In this document: positions 1 through 6,472 of the stretch, in pieces
How positions within the stretch are numbered: the stretch's first letter is position 1
Layout: every line of letters begins with the position of its first letter
Origin: Bacteroidia bacterium
GTDB taxonomy: Bacteria; Bacteroidota; Bacteroidia; Bacteroidales; UBA12481
Length of the DNA: 9,176 bases
NCBI GenBank assembly: GCA_026391235.1
Contig: JAPLDV010000146.1
Span: forward strand, 1-9,176
Direction: 5' to 3'
Made by a program: the position numbers and the translations under genes
Notes under the pieces: model-generated
Databases searched by the model: none
What the model was told of the DNA's origin: nothing
What the model saw: only the letters and a program-made list of their open reading frames with translations

Positions 1-208
1 GATTTTTATTAGAGGCAATATCTTTTGGATTTACCCGGCTTTCCGCATAAACTATATATAAATTTTTAATATAAACACTGGCCGTATTGTTCCCGCTAAT
101 TGTTAAATCTTCCTCAACTGAACTGACGTTTATGGGTTCTGAAGAATTATTTGTCAAAACAAAATACAGTTTTTCAAATTGTTCATATGTAAAAACCACA
201 TTACCGGC
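1..208 (-). CDS. possible partial gene, unidentified, running off the left edge
   Basis: On the minus strand, the frame that follows a TAG at 211-209 stays open to the window edge, about 68 codons. It reads like a protein, with stretches such as YEQFEKLYFVLTNNSSEP and SVYIKNLYIVYAESRVNP, and contains normal-looking codons. There is no ATG near its beginning. A GTG at 199-197 or a TTG further in would have to serve as start, or the frame is the remains of a broken gene. I do not recognise a family. A promoter-like sequence at 402-436 points in the right direction, which gives slight support. It could equally be chance openness in AT-rich DNA. Confidence 0.28.
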
Positions 209-401
209 CTATTCACAAACCGGAATATAACAATAAAAATCGGGAAATCAGAAACCGTTGCGGCCAGACCAGCCGAAAATTCATGCAGGGTGGGGGAGAT
301 TTCTCCGGAATGATCTGTAAAACAACCTTTAATGGAAGAATAGGATTTTCGCAAATGCTAAGTACAATCTTCCTGATCATTAATCACTTATTGATATAAT
401 A

Positions 402-436
402 CAAAGGTAGGATAATAGAAATCATTGACTTTCAAA
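402..436 (-). promoter_or_regulatory. candidate leftward Bacteroidota-type promoter
   Basis: Read on the minus strand, TACCTTTG (409-402) matches the Bacteroidota -7 consensus TAnnTTTG exactly. A TTTG at 436-433 could be the -33 element. The spacer is 23 bases, at the long end of what is tolerated. It would drive transcription toward the possible partial gene at the left edge. Confidence 0.35.
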
Positions 437-438
437 TA

Positions 439-469
439 TTTGTTAAAAAGGGATCTTCTAATATCTTTT
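439..469 (+). promoter_or_regulatory. candidate promoter for the receptor/HMA pair
   Basis: TTTG at 439-442 and TATCTTTT at 462-469 are 19 bases apart. This resembles the Bacteroidota -33 / -7 arrangement with one mismatch in the -7 box. Transcription would begin near 475 and leave a leader of about 110 bases before the ATG at 588. An alternative -7-like sequence, TTTCTTTG at 517-524, has a poorer upstream element. Confidence 0.35.
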
Positions 470-587
470 TATGAGATTATTAACATTTTCTTTTCTTTAC
501 CTAACCTGAAAGTTGATTTCTTTGCACTGCAAAACCTCGAAAACACTCATGCTTCCAGGTTGAAATTCATCGTTGAAAATCATTAAG

Positions 588-2810
588 ATGAACAAAATAT
601 ATTTCTTTTCCCTGATTCTTCTTCTGTCAGCACCGTGGTTAAAAGCCCAAACTGTTTCAGGAACCGTTTATGAGAAAGAGAATGATCGAAAAGTTCCACT
701 TCCAACCGTAAATGTCCATTGGTCAGGATCCCGGATCGGAACTACATCTGATGTAAACGGAAATTTCAAATTGTTTAAACCGGATTATTATTCCAAACTG
801 GTATTCAGTTTTGTCGGGTATACATCCGATACCATTGAAATTGATAAGCTGTTGGCCGGCCTTGAAGTATTTCTCCAACCCGGAACCAATATTGATCAGG
901 TTTCTATCGTACAAAGAAGTCAAGGGTCACATTTGGAACGGCTTGCACCAATCCAGACCGAAAGAATTACCTATGCTGAACTGTGCAAGGCAGCCTGCTG
1001 CAACCTGGCAGAAAGTTTTTCCACGAATGCCTCCGTTGATGCCTATTACGCCAACGCAGTAACCGGAGCCAGACAGATTCGGCTCCTCGGCCTCGACGGG
1101 ATTTACGTGCAGCTGCTTACCGAGAATATCCCCAACATGAGGGGGATCGCCAGCACGTACGGCCTGTCCTATTTCCCCGGTCCCTGGATGGAAGGCATCA
1201 TGATATCAAAAGGCACCTCTTCGGTAAAAAACGGATATGAATCCATTGCCGGCCAGATCAATGTCGAATACCTGAAACCGGTGACCGCCGATAAGCTGCT
1301 GCTAAACCTGTTCCTCAGCAATGCCGGACGCAAGGAAGCCAATTTCGCCACCTCGGTGAAGATCAACAGTAAGCTCAGCACGCTGCTGATGGGACATTTC
1401 AGCGACGACCAGACCAAGGAGGACCATAACGGGGACGGATTCCTCGATGAGCCACTCTACCGGCAGTTCAATGTCCTCAACCGGTGGTATTATGCCAGTG
1501 ATCATATCCGCATGCATGCAGGATTCAAACTGCTCAACGAAAACCGCTACTCCGGCCAGATGGCATTCAGCAGGGACAGCATCAGGGATATCGATCATCC
1601 TTACGGAATCGGCATCATGACGAAAAGGGCTGAGGGATTTTTCAAGCTGGGCTATGTGTTCAACAATGCCCGGAAATCGAGTTTCGGAAGCATTAATTCC
1701 ATTTCTTACCACGATCAGAACTCATTTTACGGGATACGCAATTATCAGGGCAATCAACTGAATTATTTCCTGAACTTGATGTACGAAACCAACCTGGTCA
1801 ATGAAAAGCATACCATCGTATCGGGATTCAGTTTTAACCTGGATAATTACACCGAAACGTTGGATACCATCAATTCCAGCCGGTTGGAGCGGGTGCCGGG
1901 TGTCTACTCGGAATATTCATTCAAGCCCAATGAGCATTTTAACCTGTTGGCGGGAGTCCGCCTGGATTACCATAACCTCTATGGACTGATGTTCACCCCG
2001 CGCCTGCATGCCCGGTTCGATATCAATGGACATACGCACTTCCGGTTCTCTGCCGGGAAAGGGTATCGCTCGCCAATGATCCTGGCCGAGAATAACCATT
2101 TCCTGGCCAACTCGCGATCGATCATCATCGAACCCGGACTGAAACAGGAGGAAGCCTGGAATTACGGACTGAATATCACTCACTATATTCCTGTCGGGGC
2201 ACAGCCGATGTCGATATCGCTGGAAGCTTACAGGACCGATTTTCTGGAGCAGATCATCGTAGATCTGGATTCCAGCGTCGACCAGGTCAGGTTTTCAAAC
2301 CTGCAGGGCAAATCCTTTTCCAATAATTTCCAGATTGAAGTCGGGACACAGTTTATCGGGGGCCTCGATACCAAATTTGCCTTCCGCCTGACCGATGTCC
2401 GGTATGACCTGAACCAGAACCTGGTGGAGAAACCGCTGGTCAGCCGGTACAAGGGACTGATCGTCGCCTCCTATCAGACGCCAATGAAGAAGTGGCAGTT
2501 TGATGTTACCTGGCAATTGAACGGCCCGGGCCGGATCCCTTCGACCGCCGGAAACCCGGAAGCCTTCCGGATGGCCGATACTTTCGAAGCCTATCAGATC
2601 ATTAATTTACAGATTACTAAATACTTCCGTACATGGGAAGTGTATGGCGGCGTTGAAAACCTGACCGATTTCCGGCAGATGCATGCCGTCATCAGCGGCG
2701 ATCAGCCTTTTGGTGAATACTTCGATTCATCGATTATCTGGGGACCCCTGCACGGACGCAAGATTTATCTCGGCTTCCGCTACCGCATCGCACGCGAAGA
2801 ATCCAAATAA
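588..2810 (+). CDS. TonB-dependent outer-membrane receptor, probably for copper or another soft metal
   Basis: Predicted to import a ligand across the outer membrane using TonB energy. From the ATG at 588 the protein has 740 residues. Residues 1-21 form a signal peptide ending LKAQ; about 22-97 are a carboxypeptidase-regulatory-like beta-sandwich; DQVSIVQR near 103-110 sits where the TonB box is expected; about 118-230 are the plug; the rest is the beta-barrel, ending YLGFRYRIAREESK. The plug holds C133, C137 and C138 in LCKAACCNL, the only cysteines in the protein. A DxNxDGxxDE segment at 279-288 could bind calcium. An upstream in-frame TTG at 573 is less likely as start, because ATG 588 begins the signal peptide cleanly. 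The next gene, four bases on, encodes an HMA metal-binding protein, which supports a metal substrate. No SusD partner is present, so polysaccharide uptake is unlikely. The substrate is inferred. GC content rises sharply after about base 1040. Confidence 0.9.
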   Translation: MNKIYFFSLILLLSAPWLKAQTVSGTVYEKENDRKVPLPTVNVHWSGSRIGTTSDVNGNFKLFKPDYYSKLVFSFVGYTSDTIEIDKLLAGLEVFLQPGTNIDQVSIVQRSQGSHLERLAPIQTERITYAELCKAACCNLAESFSTNASVDAYYANAVTGARQIRLLGLDGIYVQLLTENIPNMRGIASTYGLSYFPGPWMEGIMISKGTSSVKNGYESIAGQINVEYLKPVTADKLLLNLFLSNAGRKEANFATSVKINSKLSTLLMGHFSDDQTKEDHNGDGFLDEPLYRQFNVLNRWYYASDHIRMHAGFKLLNENRYSGQMAFSRDSIRDIDHPYGIGIMTKRAEGFFKLGYVFNNARKSSFGSINSISYHDQNSFYGIRNYQGNQLNYFLNLMYETNLVNEKHTIVSGFSFNLDNYTETLDTINSSRLERVPGVYSEYSFKPNEHFNLLAGVRLDYHNLYGLMFTPRLHARFDINGHTHFRFSAGKGYRSPMILAENNHFLANSRSIIIEPGLKQEEAWNYGLNITHYIPVGAQPMSISLEAYRTDFLEQIIVDLDSSVDQVRFSNLQGKSFSNNFQIEVGTQFIGGLDTKFAFRLTDVRYDLNQNLVEKPLVSRYKGLIVASYQTPMKKWQFDVTWQLNGPGRIPSTAGNPEAFRMADTFEAYQIINLQITKYFRTWEVYGGVENLTDFRQMHAVISGDQPFGEYFDSSIIWGPLHGRKIYLGFRYRIAREESK

Positions 2811-2813
2811 AGA

Positions 2814-3173
2814 ATGATGATCAAACAAATATTGAATACTATGAAAATGATGTTGAAAACATTAGCAGTACTGTTCGTTTTACAGGCTGCCTTCACCGGC
2901 CCGGTGCACGTCGCCGGTCAGGATAAAAAACAAAAAGCCGCTAAAACCGAGACCCTTAAATGCTGGGTTTCCATGGACTGCGAAAACTGCAAGGCCAAGA
3001 TCGAGAAGAACATCCCGTTCGAGAAGGGTGTCAGCGACCTGAAAGTCGATCTTCCAACCAAAACGGTTACAATTACCTATAAACCCAGGAAAACCAACCC
3101 GGAAAAACTCGAGAAAGCCCTTCAGAACCTCGGCCTGAAAACCGAGATCCTGCTCGACAAGAAACTTCCGTAG
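2814..3173 (+). CDS. exported heavy-metal-associated (HMA) domain protein
   Basis: A small periplasmic metal-binding protein of 119 residues if ATG 2814 is used. ATG 2841 would give 110 residues and a more compact signal peptide (MKMMLKTLAVLFVLQAAF), so the true start is uncertain. Cleavage is likely near VAGQ (residues 33-36). The mature part is a single HMA ferredoxin-like domain, residues about 46-113, with the metal loop MDCENC (C56 and C59), which corresponds to the usual MxCxxC. An extra C50 lies six residues upstream. HMA domains of this type (MerP, CopZ, Atx1) carry Cu(I), Hg(II) or similar ions between partners. The gene starts three bases after the receptor stop, so the two are surely co-transcribed. 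The likely job is receiving metal from the receptor or buffering it in the periplasm; the ion cannot be read from the sequence. Confidence 0.88.
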   Translation: MMIKQILNTMKMMLKTLAVLFVLQAAFTGPVHVAGQDKKQKAAKTETLKCWVSMDCENCKAKIEKNIPFEKGVSDLKVDLPTKTVTITYKPRKTNPEKLEKALQNLGLKTEILLDKKLP

Positions 3174-3176
3174 CAG

Positions 3177-3233
3177 GCACGGCACCCCCGGGTTGCACCA
3201 CACCCCCTTCTTGATGCACGACACCCCGGGTTG
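3177..3233 (+). repeat. degenerate tandem repeat, two units
   Basis: Two units, 3177-3195 and 3216-3233, share gcacgRcacccc(c)gggttg with one substitution and one C insertion, about 38 bases apart. The second unit runs into the palindrome at 3223-3244, so the first looks like a decayed copy of the left half of the same repeat. Confidence 0.6.
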
Positions 3234-3244
3234 AAACCCGGGGT
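3223..3244. repeat. perfect GC-rich palindrome, REP-like; possible terminator
   Basis: Arms accccgggtt (3223-3232) and aacccggggt (3235-3244) are perfect reverse complements around GA. As RNA this gives a nine-pair GC-rich stem with a TGAA loop. It follows the HMA gene and precedes the argR promoter, so it may end transcription or protect the upstream mRNA. There is no T-tract, so it is not a textbook intrinsic terminator. A related sequence occurs after argH at 6186-6214. Confidence 0.7.
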
Positions 3245-3281
3245 CAGTCAGATCAGGCTGGCAACTTCTTTATATTGAAAG

Positions 3282-3311
3282 TTGCTATTTGTATATTTAT
3301 GCATATATTTG
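3282..3311 (+). promoter_or_regulatory. argR promoter (TTG - 19 - TATATTTG)
   Basis: TTG at 3282-3284 and TATATTTG at 3304-3311 are separated by 19 bases and match the Bacteroidota -33 / -7 consensus exactly. Transcription would start near 3318, giving a leader of under 20 bases before the argR ATG at 3336. An ARG-box-like sequence fills the spacer. Confidence 0.65.
3288..3305 (+). promoter_or_regulatory. ARG-box-like operator in the argR promoter
   Basis: The 18-mer tttgtatatttatgcata fits the E. coli ARG box form TGnAT-wwww-ATnCA at every defining position except the variable fifth base of each half, where the classical A/T pair is T/G. It lies between the -33 and -7 elements, so ArgR binding would block the promoter. 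A second overlapping palindrome, ATGCA-6-TGCAT at 3299-3314, covers the -7 box. A partial box, TGCATcgaaAT, begins at 3310. Together they suggest autoregulation by arginine-bound ArgR. Confidence 0.55.
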
Positions 3312-3335
3312 CATCGAAATCGTAATAATATACAA

Positions 3336-3812
3336 ATGGATCGATTAACCAGACAGGAAACCATCATGCTGATTCTTAGGGATCAGTGGATCCGTAATCA
3401 GGAAGAACTTCAGAAGTCATTGGAAACAAAGGGCTTCGATGTAACCCAGGCAACGCTTTCACGCGACTTGCGACAAATTCATGTTATGAAAATATTGGAT
3501 CCGCTAAGGGGTTCCCGATATGTATTGCCTGAAGACAAGGATATGAGGGAAGCGATTACCCGCCTGCCTGACCATCTCGATGGGGTTATTTCGATTGAGT
3601 TTTCAGGACAATTCGGAGTGGTTCGTACATTACCCGGTTTTGCGAACGGCGTTGCCTTTACATTGGATTATCAGCAAATACCTGAACTAATGGGAACTAT
3701 CGCCGGCGATGACACCATCCTCATAATCATGAAAGATGGGGTATCAAAAAATCTAATGGCCGGAATTCTGAGCAGCCGGTTCCCGGGAATTTCTCAGAAA
3801 ATCATGTATTAA
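3336..3812 (+). CDS. argR: arginine repressor ArgR
   Basis: Arginine-responsive transcription regulator of 158 residues, the normal length for ArgR/AhrC. The N-terminal winged-helix domain (about 1-70) carries the recognition segment ATLSRDLRQI with S42 and R43. The C-terminal domain carries GTIAGDDTILII (120-131), the oligomerisation and arginine-binding region with the D125-D126 pair. The start is ATG 3336. A frame beginning at TTG 3282 adds 18 unlike residues and would begin at the -33 promoter element, so it is rejected. It is the first gene of an argR-argG-argH unit; argG begins 28 bases after its stop. ARG-box-like sites in its own promoter and before argG indicate self-regulation and repression of the enzymes. 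No oddity is seen in the protein. Confidence 0.96.
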   Translation: MDRLTRQETIMLILRDQWIRNQEELQKSLETKGFDVTQATLSRDLRQIHVMKILDPLRGSRYVLPEDKDMREAITRLPDHLDGVISIEFSGQFGVVRTLPGFANGVAFTLDYQQIPELMGTIAGDDTILIIMKDGVSKNLMAGILSSRFPGISQKIMY

Positions 3813-3819
3813 ACAATCA

Positions 3820-3837
3820 ATTGCATAATTATACAAT
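3820..3837 (+). promoter_or_regulatory. ARG-box operator before argG
   Basis: The 18-mer attgcataattatacaat is a near-perfect palindrome with one mismatched pair. It matches the ARG box TGAATwwwwATTCA except for C and A at the fifth base of each half. It lies in the 28-base argR-argG gap and ends three bases before the argG ATG. No promoter was found between it and argR, so bound ArgR would act as a roadblock or cover the argG start region rather than compete with RNA polymerase. Confidence 0.65.
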
Positions 3838-3840
3838 GTT

Positions 3841-4995
3841 ATGACACATCCATTAAAGAAAAAAGTAGTTCTGGCGTACAGCGGAGGTTTGGATACCTCA
3901 GTGATTCTGAAATGGCTTATCAACAAAGGTTACCAGGTTATTTGCTTCGTTGCCGACGTAGGTCAGGGTGAAAATTTCAGGGAGGTTGAGGCTAAAGCTA
4001 TAGCACTGGGTGCTTCAAAGGTATTTGTTGAGGACCTTAAAAGCGAGCTTGTGGTCGAATATATCTTCCCGGCTTTGCGCGGGAATGCACTTTATGAAGG
4101 CAGATATTTGCTGGGTACGGCCATCGCCCGGCCATTGATTGCCAAACGGCAGGTTGAAATTGCAAAAAGAGAAGGTTGCACCTATCTGGCTCACGGAGCT
4201 ACCGGCCAGGGAAATGACCAGGGACGCTGTGCATATATCCCGATTAAACAAACTATTGATAAAAGCTATAGCGAAGATGAGAACCTGATGCATATCAGCC
4301 ATGAAGCCGGGATATTGGAGAGTCCAGCTGCCAGGTGTCCTGAGCATGTGTATTCAAAAACGTTATCGCCTATGCATGCCCCTGATAAGGAAACACTCAT
4401 TGAGATTGAATTCCATAATGGCACCCCGGTACGGATAAAAAATCTGAATGATGGCATCGAAAAGTGTGATCCGATGGAGCTTTTTACTTACGCCAACCAT
4501 ATTGCCGGAGTAAACGGGATCGGCCGCATCGATCTGGTTGAGAACCGTTTTATCGGTATTAAGTCGCGTGGGATCTACGAAACTCCGGGGGGATATCTGC
4601 TCTGGGCAGCTCACCGCGATCTGGAAGGCATTGCCATGGACAAAGAAGTTATGCACCTCAGGGATATGCTGACCCCTAAATTTTCAGAACTGATTTATAA
4701 CGGATTGTGGTTTTCGCCGGAGATGGATTTTCTCATGGCAGCTTTTAACAAGAGCCAGGAGCAGATTACCGGAACTGTTGTGGTGTCATTGTATAAGGGC
4801 AATGCAATGCCGGTTTACCGTGAATCCCCCGTCAGCCTGTATGACCAGAATCTGTCGTCCATGGATGTTGAGGGTGGATTCGATGCAACCGACAGCCGTG
4901 GCTTTATCAACATAAATGCCATTCGCCTGAAAGCTCATTACCTGGTTCTGCGTAAGAAGCAACCGTATCAATGGCGTCCCGGTATACTTAAATAG
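3841..4995 (+). CDS. argG: argininosuccinate synthase with an internal deletion
   Basis: Joins citrulline and aspartate using ATP to form argininosuccinate, the penultimate step of arginine synthesis, in the cytoplasm. The protein has 384 residues. The ATP P-loop AYSGGLDTS (12-20), [21 protein letters not shown] (118-127), [12 protein letters not shown] (E234) and YETPGG (Y246) are all present. Between GNDQ and the YSEDENL segment there are only 15 residues ([15 protein letters not shown]). By the T. thermophilus numbering as I recall it (D124, S175, S184, E260, Y272), about 48 are expected. The missing part includes the usual VRFE continuation and the IAPWREW strand with its following helix. 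The frame is intact, and spacing before and after the gap is normal. The gene may encode a weakened or dead enzyme, a natural variant, or carry an assembly error. Two direct CCAGGGA repeats (4206-4212, 4218-4224) border the GND codons at the presumed junction. argH starts seven bases downstream. Confidence 0.93.
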   Translation: MTHPLKKKVVLAYSGGLDTSVILKWLINKGYQVICFVADVGQGENFREVEAKAIALGASKVFVEDLKSELVVEYIFPALRGNALYEGRYLLGTAIARPLIAKRQVEIAKREGCTYLAHGATGQGNDQGRCAYIPIKQTIDKSYSEDENLMHISHEAGILESPAARCPEHVYSKTLSPMHAPDKETLIEIEFHNGTPVRIKNLNDGIEKCDPMELFTYANHIAGVNGIGRIDLVENRFIGIKSRGIYETPGGYLLWAAHRDLEGIAMDKEVMHLRDMLTPKFSELIYNGLWFSPEMDFLMAAFNKSQEQITGTVVVSLYKGNAMPVYRESPVSLYDQNLSSMDVEGGFDATDSRGFININAIRLKAHYLVLRKKQPYQWRPGILK

Positions 4996-5002
4996 TAAAA
5001 TT

Positions 5003-6184
5003 ATGAAGCTCTGGCAAACTGCTGATTCCATGGATGTCCGGATCGAAGCTTTTAACATAGGCAATGATCCGGTTCTCGATCAGGAATTGATCCCTTTCGA
5101 TTGTTTGGCCACGATCGCGCATGTGACAATGCTTCAGGAAATTGGTATCCTCACTGCCTCTGAAACTGAGAAGCTGATCGCTGCCCTGAATGAATTGATC
5201 ATTCTGCATGGCCGCGGGCGGTTTCAGGTACGGCCTGATCAGGAAGACGGCCACACTGCAATCGAGGATTTCCTGACCAGCCTGCTGGGTGATACAGGTA
5301 AAAAGGTGCACACAGGCCGCTCAAGGAATGACCAGGTTTTAACCGCTCTCAGGCTATATGAAAAATTCGCTCTTGAAGAATTAATTCAATTAGCCGAAAA
5401 CATGGCAGCCTCACTTCAGCAATTCGCTCTGGCAAATGCCGGCTTGCCGTTGCCCGGTTTTACGCATACCCGGAAAGCAATGCCATTTTCAGTAAAAGAT
5501 TGGGCAATGGCTTTTCATGACGCCCTGAAGGATGATATAAATTTGCTGCACGGTACTTATACGCTGATCGATCAAAACCCCCTTGGAACCGGCGCCGGAT
5601 ATGGCGTACCTTTGCCGCTTAACCGTCAGTCAACCACTGATTTATTGGGGTTCGACCGGATCATGGAAAATCCGATGTACGCTCAGAACAGCAGGGGGAA
5701 ATTTGAATCGAGAATCCTGAACGATTGTTTGATGATTCTTTATGATCTTAACAAATGGGCATCCGACCTGATCTTTTTCACACTTCCTGATTTGGGCTAT
5801 TTCAACCTGGATCCTTCAATGGTAATCGGCTCCTCAATAATGCCTCATAAGAAAAACCCTGATGTACTCGAACTTATCAGGGCCTCGTATCATCAGGTTG
5901 CCGGATATGAATATCAGCTGCGGATGACTCCTCTAAACCTGATCTCAGGATATCACCGGGATCTGCAATACACGAAGGAACCATTGATGAAGGGAATGAA
6001 AACCTGCCGTGATGTTTTAGGAGCCAGTCAGGTTGTTATGAAAGGACTAACAGCCAATCCGGATAACCTTAACCGGGCCATGACCAGTGAACTGCAGTCG
6101 GTTCAAAAAGTTATGGATCTTGTTAATTCAGGGATGCCGTTCCGAGATGCCTACCACCAGATTAAAAGCATGGAACAGGAATAA
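5003..6184 (+). CDS. argH: argininosuccinate lyase, short at the C-terminus
   Basis: Splits argininosuccinate into arginine and fumarate, the last step of arginine synthesis. The protein has 393 residues of the fumarase/aspartase superfamily. Visible landmarks are DGHTAIEDF (82-90), HTGRSRNDQ (103-111), the PGFTHTRKAMP segment with H155, QNPLGTGAGYG (191-201) and the family signature GSSIMPHKKNPD (276-287), which contains the catalytic serine loop. The N-terminal MKLW start is typical of Bacteroidota homologues. After the conserved GMPFRDAYHQ (377-386) the protein ends within seven residues, whereas homologues continue for about 30 residues or more, often with an HTHEGS-like end. A GC-rich repeat begins two bases after the stop, so repeat activity may have trimmed the gene. 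The active-site parts are complete, so it may still work. It is co-transcribed with argG, with a seven-base gap. Confidence 0.95.
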   Translation: MKLWQTADSMDVRIEAFNIGNDPVLDQELIPFDCLATIAHVTMLQEIGILTASETEKLIAALNELIILHGRGRFQVRPDQEDGHTAIEDFLTSLLGDTGKKVHTGRSRNDQVLTALRLYEKFALEELIQLAENMAASLQQFALANAGLPLPGFTHTRKAMPFSVKDWAMAFHDALKDDINLLHGTYTLIDQNPLGTGAGYGVPLPLNRQSTTDLLGFDRIMENPMYAQNSRGKFESRILNDCLMILYDLNKWASDLIFFTLPDLGYFNLDPSMVIGSSIMPHKKNPDVLELIRASYHQVAGYEYQLRMTPLNLISGYHRDLQYTKEPLMKGMKTCRDVLGASQVVMKGLTANPDNLNRAMTSELQSVQKVMDLVNSGMPFRDAYHQIKSMEQE

Positions 6185-6185
6185 T

Positions 6186-6256
6186 GGTTGAAACCTGGGG
6201 TTATTCAGAGAGGCCAGTAGGTGCCGGGTAACCTCCTCTTCTATGACTAACCCCAG
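6186..6256 (+). repeat. REP-like repeat with a 9-bp inverted repeat, after argH
   Basis: ggttgaaacctggggt (6186-6201) matches ggttgaaacccggggt of the 3223-3244 palindrome in 15 of 16 bases, and similarity continues weakly through TCAGA/AGGC to about 6214. Within this stretch ctggggtta (6195-6203) and taaccccag (6248-6256) are perfect reverse complements. The right arm overlaps the left end of the 6251-6541 element. It lies directly behind the argH stop and may act as a 3' mRNA hairpin. Confidence 0.6.
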
Positions 6257-6319
6257 ACTTCAGAGGCTGTGTAATAATGCTGAAACCCCTGCCAATACCA
6301 AGGTGTTAAAATTATGTTG

Positions 6320-6339
6320 CCCCCGGCTTCAGCCGGGGG
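6320..6339. repeat. GC-rich hairpin, left of centre
   Basis: CCCCCGGC (6320-6327) and GCCGGGGG (6332-6339) form a perfect eight-pair stem with a TTCA loop. It is REP-like in form and could act as a terminator or mRNA-protecting hairpin for argH transcripts. Confidence 0.7.
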
Positions 6340-6363
6340 ATAATAATGATAATCAATGAATTA

Positions 6364-6429
6364 ATGGACTTTAGTCCAATTTTTTAACCTCTTTGCCAAA
6401 TGTCCATCAGAATTTGGACTAAAGTCCAT
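6364..6429. repeat. 16-bp inverted repeat at the core, each arm itself palindromic
   Basis: atggactttagtccaa (6364-6379) and ttggactaaagtccat (6414-6429) are perfect reverse complements. Each arm also contains its own small palindrome, GGACT-TT-AGTCC or GGACT-AA-AGTCC. The 34 bases between the arms are AT-rich and hold nothing recognisable. Confidence 0.7.
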
Positions 6430-6452
6430 AAGGCTTTGTGTATCAATATAAT

Positions 6453-6472
6453 CCCCCAAATAAATTTGGGGG
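6453..6472. repeat. hairpin, right of centre
   Basis: CCCCCAAAT (6453-6461) and ATTTGGGGG (6464-6472) are perfect reverse complements around AA. This is the counterpart of the 6320-6339 hairpin and lies nearer the 3' end of nth. Confidence 0.7.

Larger units (their letters stand above)
209..587. other. intergenic region with candidate promoters in both directions
   Basis: This AT-rich stretch lies between the possible leftward gene and the TonB-dependent receptor. It contains promoter-like sequences for both directions, listed separately. A 66-codon frame at 154-354 on the minus strand has an ATG, but it ends without a recognisable domain and overlaps the more protein-like frame at 1-208, so it is not called. 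No riboswitch or RNA gene was recognised. Confidence 0.5.

Noticed and set aside
154..354. 66-codon minus-strand frame with an ATG
   Set aside because: No recognisable domain, and it overlaps a more protein-like frame; probably chance, though a leader peptide cannot be excluded.
573..587. TTG start five codons upstream of the receptor ATG
   Set aside because: ATG 588 begins a clean signal peptide; the extra residues MKIIK add nothing and TTG starts are uncommon.
1302..1712. 136-codon minus-strand frame inside the receptor gene
   Set aside because: It is antisense to a well-supported gene and exists because of that gene's codon composition.
588..2810. SusC-type polysaccharide receptor
   Set aside because: No SusD gene follows, the protein is shorter than the usual SusC of about 1000 residues, and the partner is a metal-binding protein.
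2880..3224. 114-codon minus-strand frame over the HMA gene
   Set aside because: Antisense to a gene with clear HMA motifs; its own sequence has no family features.
3223..3244. Textbook intrinsic terminator
   Set aside because: The stem is strong but is followed by gtcagatc rather than a T-run; kept only as a possible terminator.
3282..3335. TTG start giving an 18-residue extension of ArgR
   Set aside because: It coincides with the -33 promoter element, contains operator sequence, and the family begins at MDRLTRQ.
4206..4224. Frameshift as the cause of the short ArgG
   Set aside because: Sequence before and after the gap reads in the same frame with good family matches, so an in-frame loss fits better.
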